Source: Sphaeroforma arctica JP610
Taxonomy: Eukaryota > Opisthokonta > Ichthyosporea > Ichthyophonida
Length of the DNA stretch: 44,009 nucleotides
Direction of reading: 5' to 3'
NCBI RefSeq assembly: GCF_001186125.1
Contig: NW_014040029.1
Coordinates: forward strand, 19,280 to 63,288
Shown here: positions 25,905 through 35,436 of the stretch, in pieces
Layout: every line of letters begins with the position of its first letter
Numbering within the stretch: position 1 is the stretch's first letter
Notes under the pieces: model-generated
The model's database searches: none
What the model was told of the DNA's origin: nothing
The model's input: only the letters and a program-made list of their open reading frames with translations
Program-made: the position numbers and the translations under genes

Positions 25905-27409
25905 ACATAATTTTGGAAGCTATATTGGGGCCGAAGAGGTGCTGAATAGAGTGCCGGAAAGAAGTGCATGTCATAAGAGGAATGCCTTTTATGGGAGGGG
26001 GATGGGAGTTTATTGCCAGAGTGGATACTAACGAGCAAAATAACTTCTCGGCCTTGATGAATGAACCAGTTTGCAGGAGTCTCTTTCCCCTCAGATGGTG
26101 CCTGATATGAGTGAAAACAAAGATTCACACAGGCACACACATAAACTTCGGACATTCGCCAAGATAACACTAACAATATACATAAATTGAAAAAGTGACA
26201 GTTTGAACAATAAAATTGCTTGTGACTAGAATTTCTAGCGCAACGAGCTACCACATCGTTTCCTTCCAATACAAGAACGATCCGATAGTACATCCTTTTC
26301 ATTCCTAACATCTATTCATTCACTAATGCCTCATCAAAGGCATGGCCATCCAAAGCACTCTAAACTGAAGCTATATTCCTCAAATACGGAACCAACAACA
26401 TAAAGCACGCATGTTTCCAACAATCATACGATGTTTGTATCAAAACGACTAATAGTCTTGCCTCCATGTCAACACGATTCAATTCATACCCACGGTTGCT
26501 CTGTGCGCAGTGCGGTGTTTAACTGTGTTCTCTGTTGCCATGCTGGCCGAGTCCTTTGTAGTGTGTTGCTCATTTTGACCTTTAGACAATTCTGAGTTCT
26601 GGACATCGTAAATCAATGGAATCTCAATTCAATGCGTTTGCCATCAATATTTTTATCTATCTCCATTTGGATGAGTACGGGATTGCTGCTCGATGCATAA
26701 GTACATAGCTGAAGTTAAAAAAATATCTCACTCGACGTGCCGTGTTCATTATGGGTTTATACGTGTAAAGTGAGCCACGCAGTAGTGTGCGGAAAAACGT
26801 GAAGCTTAGCAAGCCCATTACTGCTCATTCATATTATATCCACGTCTGTATATTATTCGTAGATAGTTATGATCTCTACAGCTGTAGTCAAGTAGAAACC
26901 AAACTTGTAGTACAAATTTATAATCGATACTGGCGAATTCGTCTATAAAAACTGGCTTGACAAGCAATAGATAAGGCTATAGTTAAGATGCAACTAAACA
27001 GAACTAGCCCATATACACTATCTCGACAACTCACACGCAATTCATGTCTCTGCAATCCCACAACAACTCACCAGAACGAACTTCCAAGGTCGTACAAATA
27101 ACAACTCACAGTATTCTAGAAGGTAGAGAAGTGAAACGACATGTGTAGGGTTGTAAATGAGATAATGTCACCACGGTCTGTATAGCTCAACATTAACTAT
27201 CAGGTATGTGTATATTCTAAGACACGAAATAGCTATCGTAAATGTCAGCACAGAAACCTGCACACACAAATAGTGGGGGCTATGAACGTTTATCTTTAAC
27301 GCAGCACAGCAAAAAAAAAGGAATACCAACTACTAGCTACATATAAATCTCCCAGTTGCGCCTCTTTTAAAGAGGCATTTCACGATACCCACGTACTACA
27401 TATCAATAT

Positions 27410-27622
27410 ACAACCACTATATCGCATAACCACGTGCATACCAAACTTCCATCGACATGCACCATACATATCAATACACATCCACTATATCGCACAATGA
27501 GGTACATCCTGTAACTTACAACGAATGAAGCGACGGAATTCGTCATAGATATTGATATAAAACAACTGTATACCCTAACTATGCAAACACAACCACTATA
27601 TCGCACAACCACAGGCATACCT
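27410..27622. repeat. Three dispersed copies of a 30 bp motif
   Basis: The motif CCACTATATCGCA(T/C)AA occurs at about 27414, 27482 and 27593. The first and third copies match at 29 of 32 bases, through to a GCATACC that in the third copy is the donor of the tentative POLQ first exon. Confidence 0.75.
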
Positions 27623-27713
27623 GAACATCCAATGATTGCAGGTCGACAGGACGCTTGCCTTCTGAATGAATGCCTTGCGCCTTTGTGGGTTGGCGCAATC
27701 CCAAGCGCCGCAT
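27520..27713 (-). CDS. Possible first two exons of POLQ (tentative)
   Basis: An ATG at 27713, just after an in-frame TAA, opens a 31-codon hydrophilic stretch starting MRRLGLRQPTKAQ. It ends at a CAG|GTATGC donor (exon 27621-27713). A following 46 nt segment, 27520-27565, lies between a CAG acceptor and a GTAAGT donor, reads LFYINIYDEFRRFIR and ends in phase 1. That is the phase needed by the acceptor at 25853, so the three pieces join without a stop. Phase agreement is the only support and no family similarity is visible. Initiation at 25904 with no upstream coding exon is equally simple. Confidence 0.3.
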
Positions 27714-28140
27714 ATTGGCTTATATATTGTATACTTATTGAACACCAGATCATACTCGATATATAGCGCCTTTACCAATAGCAAACTCTATCGTGAAACT
27801 CAATCATAAATACTGCCTGCGTGTGATGCTAAATATATATCCACTGTGCAGCATATGTTAGTCCATCGCGTACGTTCTCATCATCAAAGAGATTTCATTA
27901 CCTAGAGATCGTAGGTTTTAATTTTGTCTATTGATTGATTAGACCCAACTGGTGCTTCTGTGAGCTGTGTACGCGATTAGTTCTAAAAATTACAAACCAC
28001 AACTAATCCTCAGAAGCGTTAATGTATTAGTCGATATGCAGAAGCACTCAGAACTTTAGGGCTTAAGTGGTGTTCTGAGTGTGTCAAGCACCGTAATCGC
28101 ATACATATGCCAGGCCTGGAACTCAGCGAGCTAATATACA

Positions 28141-28215
28141 TAATAGTATACAGCAAGTGGCCTATGTATAATATACAGAATAGTATACAGCAAGTGACCT
28201 ATGTACATAATATTT
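28141..28215. repeat. 37 bp tandem duplication
   Basis: TAGTATACAGCAAGTG followed by (G/A)CCTATGTA occurs at 28144 and again at 28181. It is intergenic and has no coding potential. Confidence 0.85.
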
Positions 28216-28354
28216 TTATACAATGCCGAAACTTTCGTGTTCGGTGCCATCGTCGAATCGTTTAGAACCGAGTAGCCCGCCAAATTATATTTGGCCCACC
28301 TTTTTGGTATCTGTTTTTTACCAAAAACAAAAGACATATTTACTTCCGCTTTGT

Positions 28355-28389
28355 CATAGCCTTCTGAAGTTCTTTTTCTGAAGGCTATG
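28355..28389. repeat. Hairpin of the CATAGCCTTC / GAAGGCTATG family
   Basis: Ten-base perfect inverted arms around a 15-base loop. The same arm sequence recurs at least five times at 39.5-40.4 kb. It is probably the end of a short DNA element. Confidence 0.6.
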
Positions 28390-28447
28390 CCGCTATGGTA
28401 TTAATTAAATATGGCTTTCTGTACAATAAAATAGAGTATGTGCTTTT

Positions 28448-28508
28448 AGGTCTCTTGGTATGTATTTATCATGTAGCGTAGCTGCGTATTGTGGTGTCCA
28501 AGAGACCT
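28448..28508. repeat. Inverted repeat AGGTCTCTTGG / CCAAGAGACCT
   Basis: Eleven-base perfect arms about 39 bases apart, directly after the hairpin at 28355. The two may be nested parts of one small inverted-repeat element. Confidence 0.55.
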
Positions 28509-28649
28509 GAAAACAGTTTCTATTTTAGAAGGCAATGACTGTGGTAATTGTCTTGGGTCTCTTTGTGGCGATCATCTCCTTGATTTCATATAATATATGT
28601 ATATAGTAGTATACGTGTATTTCTATAATATGCAACACACATGTTATGC

Positions 28650-28685
<36 letters not shown>

Positions 28686-29270
28686 ATCATATATTCACAC
28701 ATCGTTCAGCAACTGAGGTATATGTGCGAGAAGGCAACAAGAAATATAGCAACAACAGAAATGTAAAAGTATGAATACAATAGCAACTATAAACAACAGT
28801 GGTCGAAATGTTTAATATTCGTTTCGTACTGTCGTACCTATTATACAAGTGGTTCTAATAGTCACCATAGTTCGATGTATGTATTTGTATTCTCTTCAGC
28901 TCATGACACATGCTGGCTGAGGACGTAGCGAAACATATGTACAAATCACATTTACACGCGTTGCTGAGTTATATTACCCAAGAGATACGCTTGACGACGG
29001 ATTCGGTCTCACCTAGCCATATCTTCTGTTACGTTTATATCCTTTTATATTGTATCCTGTTACATTTATATCGTTGTAGATTTTTTTTGGTTTCCTCGCA
29101 TTACAGTATTCGAAAGGCCGCATCTGAGTGCGGAGGACCGCGCACAGAGGGAAACTCCGAGCTGAAGTGCTGTACACAGACAGTCTTATTCACTGTCTAT
29201 GCACCGGTGAAATAGTGTAAAACAATCAAGCACATGAATCACACCTAACGTAGCGTGAAGTAACATGGCA

Positions 29271-29301
<31 letters not shown>

Positions 29302-29355
29302 CATTAATAGTGATGTAGTGCTACGAACATGAATTACACGCGCTTGTTTGCGTGC

Positions 29356-32300
29356 TCATGTGACGGTTGCTCTGGTATTCTTGGGTTGCCTGAGGAGAAA
29401 CTGTTGTGCCGATTCAGCACAGGACTGAAGTGTTGTATATGGCATCGATGTACTTCGCGCAACAAACGATGTTGGCAGGTCTGGTTGGCTGCTTACAACT
29501 GTTTCGATGGACGCGGGAACGGAATTTTTCCTCGATAAGCTGCAGATGTGCATGAATAAAGAAAGTGGATTTAGAATCATAGTTCTAGCGTTGAGCGACT
29601 AATTTGCTCGGCATCCTGAGCTCACGTTCTGTACAAAATATATGTCGTAGCCGCATCATATCTACAGAGAATACAGCCAATTGTACAGGTTCAAAACATC
29701 TCACAGAAACTCACTATGAACTGTATTGATCATATGTCGGATCGAGCAAAAAACTACCATGTCACTGAATCAGGGTACTATGTACCACAGACCCATGTTA
29801 CTTCAACTTACTCGCAGAGGGGGTCAGAATCATCGCTGTTCCTCACGCTTCTGTCGACTGAATTGAACTTGTCAGTATACGACTGCGCTGTCAGGCACAT
29901 CTTCGGGTCTCTGTTGTGGTCTATGTCACCCCCTCGCGATTTGCTATACGGCAGTGGAGGGCCCATTGAGCATCCGGGCAAGGACGCGGTGCTGAATGTA
30001 TTAAGACAGAATGCGGGATTAGCTTGCAAGAATCAAATTTTATGAGCATGTAGACTTATCGCCATGTGTGATGGGTATTAGACCGACTGTTGAGCTTGCA
30101 AGAATCAAATTTTATGAGCATGTAGACTTGTCGCCATGTGTGACGGGTATTAGACCGACGATGGGTTCGAATGTACATTAAAGAACTCCCATCACGGGCG
30201 ACAAGTTCAGCATGTATCTATGGAAAGTATACGTTGTGTATAAACAGTTCGTGCAAATATGTTGGTATACTCATATTCATATATATGGCTGTACTACAAC
30301 AGCATAATCTCATCTTATTTATCCAACGCTACAGGCACATCAGATTGACCCTACTCTTATTGACTGCACAGCAGCAAATCACAAAACCCGTCATATAACG
30401 TATTTGAGCATGTTGAACATAGATACCTGGTAATCCCAATGCCTCGCTGCACAGTACCAATCAACGTGCACTTCCACAAGACGCCTGAATTGTACAGAGG
30501 CTTATACTTTCCCTTACGCCTGAATAGCAAGCTTGTGCGTAGCGCTAGTTGCATCTATAAAGTCGAGGGGCTGCAACTATCATTAATCGGTACACTGATT
30601 TTAGAGAAAGCCCATGTGGACTAATATGATATACACGCATAGATGAACTCACCTGCACACATGTTTTGGAGAGGAAAACGCGGCTGAGCTCAAATTGCTT
30701 TTGTAATGAGCTGCTCTTGTCTCGAATTCGCTGGTGGTCACGGATACGTTGAAGTCAAACGTCTGCAGAAGAAATTAGACATATATGCACGATGCGATAT
30801 GAATATTGTTGAGAAAAAACGTGCAGTACTGGTTGTGGAGACGATAGTGACACTAATGCACAGCTGCTGCCCTTTACGTACGTCTTCTTCAACAAGCAAC
30901 AGCGGACAAACACGAGAAAGTATTTATACCTAGTCGACGAGTTAAATTGTGCAAAACACCTGCATGGCTTTCGTGTATACAATCCCAAATCATAGAATTA
31001 AGATCATACCTGTAGAATCCAGTGTTCAACTGTGTTCAAATGCGGAATGGAAACATCTCCCCAATACGCCCAGGCCTTATTTAGATATGTTAAGTCCTCT
31101 ACATACTTGGACGCGAGTACTATGCAGCAGAGCATCAAGCATTTCGTACACCGCTGTTCGTATAAAAATAGTGTAATTTGTTAGCGTTTGTCCTTGCCCT
31201 GATTTCCGATTACAGGTATCGAGTCAACCCGTGGTTAATCAGTACTGCTATCGTTCCGGACTAGATACCTAAATGAAAACAAACACGTTCATCGACTCGC
31301 CAAAATCGAACCGAGCCGCCTACCATCTAAAATTTAGGCCACGTGATATTGATGCTGAAAAATTTTCTTCACGTCCATATGAGGACTTGATATATCTATA
31401 TATCTATATATATATATAAATATATAAATATACTCGTATATATATATATATATATATATATACTACGTATATATATATATATATAGACGACGACGTAGTT
31501 AGTTTAGTTTTTACGTTTTTTACTTTTTACGTTTTACGTTAGTTTAAATTTAATTTAACTTAAACCTAACCTACNNNNNNNNNNNNNNNNNNNNNNNNNN
31601 NNNNNNNNNNNNNNNNNNNNNNNNNNNNNNNNNNNNNNNNNNNNNNNNNNNNNNNNNNNNNNNNNNNNNNNNNNNNNNNNNNNNNNNNNNNNNNNNNNNN
31701 NNNNNNNNNNNNNNNNNNNNNNNNNNNNNNNNNNNNNNNNNNNNNNNNNNNNNNNNNNNNNNNNNNNNNNNNNNNNNNNNNNNNNNNNNNNNNNNNNNNN
31801 NNNNNNNNNNNNNNNNNNNNNNNNNNNNNNNNNNNNNNNNNNNNNNNNNNNNNNNNNNNNNNNNNNNNNNNNNNNNNNNNNNNNNNNNNNNNNNNNNNNN
31901 NNNNNNNNNNNNNNNNNNNNNNGTGTATGTATGTGTGTGTGTGTGTGTGTGTGTGAGGGAGTGTGTTTGTGTTTGTGTATATGGATATATTTAGTATGTT
32001 ATACTTGATCGTCAGAAGGTGATATCATTCGATTCTATCATTTGCTTATTTGACGCGTGCCGCCAGCATTAATAATATCAATCACTTCAATTGGAGCCAA
32101 AGAACAATATATCACATACCTGGTGGTCGTTATTAGGCCCAGTCTTGCTTAGCACCCGGCGGTAATATATCAGAGCCACAATATATACTGATCGACTCAC
32201 ATCAGCTCGGTGCAATAAATGTCTAACGAACTGCGAGAAATTCTCTATTTTGTGAGAATGACTGTGTTGCGGAAATTTGAAAATGTCTGTATCTGGCTTG

Positions 32301-32827
32301 AAAATCGATTTAGGATTCTTCACCGCGGGTTGTGACTGTTGCTCCTGTTGTCGTAGTTGCTGGTGCTTCTGATGGGTAATTGTCCTTCTCTCGGCCTCTG
32401 CATAGTTGTAGTTTTCATTCTTACAAGCACTGTCTTGAAATGTGTACGGGGGAGGAGGAACGGGAGCATTGCCCTTCTGTGTACTCTGTAGAGGAGAACT
32501 ATCCCCACTGTCGTGCGAAGAGACAGATATGAAAGTATTGGCGTCGGCATCCAGGTTTGTTGAAATCCCATCTCTTGTATGTTTTCCCAAGATTGGATGC
32601 ATTTTACTATTCTCCCTATAGTTAGTATTGTCATAATTGCCATCCGAGATCTCTATAATTGAGTGTACATCTAATACTATAGTATCTTGTGACATTTCGG
32701 GAACCTCGTGCCTGACGGAATGAGGGGCAGCTACTCTGATTACTTTCCCATTTTTATTATTTACTGATGGCTGTATAAACCATGCGCCCAACTTGGAAAT
32801 GGAGGAGGAGAAGCAACTCAAAGTCAT
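29356..32827 (-). CDS. PHO80/PCL-type cyclin
   Basis: Predicted regulatory cyclin of a cyclin-dependent kinase. Six exons join in frame: 32120-32827, 31010-31153, 30653-30762, 30427-30519, 29812-29991 and 29356-29539, giving 472 residues from the ATG at 32827. An in-frame ATG at 33049 would add 74 hydrophobic residues and looks less likely. The first about 190 residues are disordered (Q, S, P-rich). The cyclin box starts at FSQFVRHLLHRADVS and VYIVALIYYRRVL in exon 1, continues in exon 2 (CCIVLASKYVEDLTYLNKAW, then LNTVEHWIL) and ends in exon 3 (TFDFNVSVTTSEF). This order is typical of PHO80, PCL and plant P/U-type cyclins. Exons 4-6 give a tail of no recognised family. Intron 1 contains microsatellites and a 348 N gap. 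The partner kinase is not identifiable. Confidence 0.85.
30022..30165. repeat. 72 bp direct tandem duplication in a cyclin intron
   Basis: Two nearly identical 72-base units (starting GCTTGCAAGAATC at 30022 and 30094) differ at only a few positions. They lie just upstream of the acceptor of cyclin exon 29812-29991, within the intron. They contain no exon sequence. Confidence 0.95.
31395..31955. repeat. AT and GT microsatellites around a 348 N gap
   Basis: (TA)n at about 31395-31485, irregular T/A-rich sequence up to 31574, Ns at 31575-31922 and (GT)n to about 31955. It is inside cyclin intron 1, so no coding exon is required here. As at 14.2 kb, sequence next to the gap looks unreliable. Confidence 0.85.
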
Positions 32828-35436
32828 TTTGGTGCTACGACTCAGATGATACACGTACACTAATGCGATTCGAGTCAGGAAATACTTCAGTGTATGGCAG
32901 CCTAGTAGCAGGAATGATACTACACTAGTATGCAGTGAGAAGGTGTTAAACATCCAAAATGTGCTAGCACAACGATGGCGGTTGAACAACCCAAATGCGA
33001 TTGTTATGCAGTGCTGTAATAATGGATATATGCGAAAATTTATACACATAAATATACATACGGATGCGTAATGAATTACAAGATAGTGTCTTTCATACGA
33101 GATATGATAATTATAGTCAGTTGTGCAGTGGGCAATGAAGCCCTGTTATTTATTTATATATTATTTAAAAAAAACAGAAGACCAGATAGCAGTACTTCCA
33201 ATTATGCAACGCAGCTTCCACACATAAGATTGTAAATTTGGGATAAAGCTTTTTTAAAAGTTTGCGACACTCTTTACGCTATTCTCCACTCTATTCTCCA
33301 CGTATTTAATTTAACTTTTGAGTGAACAGCAGGACGACACTCGACAGCCGACAGGTACAGGACATTTTCTAAATATACGCTAGCTGGTCATTCTAATGCG
33401 TCAACGACTCAGTGAGCATTTTTGAAAGAAAAAAAATTTGAGGTTCTGGATCAAAACCCTGCATCACTGTGATTTGATCACTAAGTTCATTGGGAGTTTC
33501 CGTGGCAACTCGACTCTTTGTGAAATTTTACTGGAGGATAGTGCGGAGATGAAATTTATAGAGAAAAGAAGCAAAAAAAACCCCCTATTAGACTCTATAG
33601 AGTTTGCAAAAACTTCGGTGAGCCACTCTGAATCTGAGCCTTTTCCTTTCTTTTCAATCAGAAATAATCTCTCTCTCTCTCTCTCTCCTTCTCTCGCGCG
33701 GTAGTCGCCTAATACGCACTACTAAATACATGCATAGTAATATTTAATTTTGGACCAGAAATATGCATTTGTAAGATGACGGGGCCACATCGGCACATCC
33801 ACAGTGAATCTATTACTCTGAGTATCAGTGGCACAGTCCATAGTCCAGACCCCATAGTTCAGACTCTGCATTGAGATCGTGGTGCTTTACATAACCTTCT
33901 AAATCAGACAAGAATGTTTGATTTAGAATCCTATGTGCTTTACTATTATAAGTTCGACGACTGAATAACTTCAAGACCTTAGGCCTCATCGCACATGTGT
34001 TCACCTTGTAGCCAATGACAATATACAGAAGCAGCAGCTAGGCTGAATATACATTGTCACTGCGATCAAATGTAAGGAACTACCAAAATGTGTGAACATC
34101 ATTCGCAGCCCATTGTTGGCCGCATTGCCAGGCGCAACTCGTGCATAATTAGAGTGACATATATAGATTACAAATCATCATATTTTATGCTCTGCTTTCA
34201 ATCCTTAAATACTTATGTGCAAATTATAAGCCTCGCGAACTCCCGTAGATACAAGCAATTGTGATGTGAATCTATAATCCCACGTAGGCGGGTCTTCTGA
34301 GAAGCTGCAAGCGTCATTGAAGAATTTTACAGTACCGGTTTCTTACCGATGCTTGAAAACTATACTAGCTTGCATGTATAGACGGGCCTCCTGAGAAGTT
34401 GCAAGCGTCATTGAAGAATCGTATAGTACAGGTTTCTTACCGATTCTTAAAAACTATACTAGCATGCATGTATAGACAGACTTCTTGCTTGTCGCTACCC
34501 CAGATTCTAAATATAAGCTATGTCTTGTACCCAATGACAACCCACTTGCTATAGGAGGGAGCTTCATACGACTCCCAAAAATACACTCTGAATGTTCAAT
34601 CTGCAAATAGATTGTGTGTTGTTGTGCCCCATTTGTATTACTGCAAAAAGTCTTTCTGAAAATGCGTAATATTGGCTATAAATGCCAATTACAGAACGGA
34701 TTTCCGAAGCCAGCAAAGGCATTGTTTTATAACGCATAATAGATTATCTGCCAGTCTTTTATTTTCACTCAGTCGTTTAACTGCTCTCCTTAATACATGA
34801 TATAGAGAGGCAGTGGGGAGCATCAAAGGTGGCTCTTATACCACTAACAATTGCGAAATACGTTTCTCGAACTGCCTTTCTTTCACAAGACCACACTTTG
34901 AACACTATTGAACTACAACATTACGTGTCTAATATTTGTCAAGTCTGAACACTGGAATTCATAACACGCGCTAAATAAACTTGCCGGTAGTATTCTATTG
35001 AACTGAAGAGCCTCCAATATTTGCACTGCCGCCCACACGAACGCAGTGATGGCTTTTTATATACACCGACGACTCGGGCCACAGTGCCCATCATTCCGTC
35101 GGCCTCTTCGATATGAATGACATCCTGATTTTGCTTTGCTATATTTTTAAGTTTTTATGCAGCTAGACTGCCTGCAAACGCATATTGTTTGTAGTAACAA
35201 TCCCTTGGCAATTCGAAGGCCATTTAAGCGTTCACTGTGAAATTAAAGAGGAAAGAAAAACTTAGAACAGTGTTCAAATTTTAAGTTGTATTCTTTCGTA
35301 AGGTGAACTAACGAATTGTCGGGAGTCACGGCTATAGTATATATATCCAAGGAAACCCATACAGTGCAAGCAAGGTCAAATCAACTAGAAGACAAAATCA
35401 AATTGACCAATACTGGGTCTGTTGATGCGTGGTAAT
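32828..35436. other. Intergenic region between cyclin and Sub2
   Basis: It holds the presumed cyclin promoter, a (CT)n run at 33668-33688, a 10-base-arm hairpin TTCTAAATCA / TGATTTAGAA near 33897-33929, and the 94 bp tandem repeat. I see no gene with family support. Confidence 0.6.
34289..34480. repeat. 94 bp tandem duplication between cyclin and Sub2
   Basis: Two copies, starting at 34289 and 34383, share AAGCGTCATTGAAGAAT, GGTTTCTTACCGAT and AAACTATACTAGC in order. Identity is about 90 percent by eye, with a short third start after 34476. No gene is seen here. Confidence 0.9.

Larger units (their letters stand above)
25905..29355. other. Region upstream of POLQ, downstream of the cyclin
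   Basis: Beyond the tentative exons at 27520-27713 and the repeats listed separately, it contains AT microsatellites at 28652-28682 and 29270-29300 and a short palindrome GCCTCTTTTAAAGAGGC near 27359. No other gene is supported. The POLQ promoter should lie here. Confidence 0.6.

Noticed and set aside
26035-26103. Exon-like segment on the minus strand (APSEGKETPANWFIHQ) between a CAG acceptor and a GTTAGT donor
   Set aside because: Its phase fits neither the acceptor at 25853 nor the tentative upstream exons, and no family is recognised.
27359-27375. Palindrome GCCTCTTTTAAAGAGGC
   Set aside because: Short perfect palindromes are expected by chance in 44 kb, and a hairpin terminator has no meaning in this nuclear context.
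30150-30175. GGTTCGAAT, resembling a tRNA B box
   Set aside because: No A box at proper distance and no acceptor stem could be paired, so no tRNA is called.
32828-33049. 74-residue hydrophobic N-terminal extension of the cyclin from the ATG at 33049
   Set aside because: Composition looks like translated noncoding DNA, and cyclins of this type have no membrane segment. The ATG at 32827 is preferred, though not proven.
34950-35160. Open minus-strand stretch of about 60 codons without a good start
   Set aside because: No recognised motif and no splice partners; it is consistent with chance in intergenic DNA.
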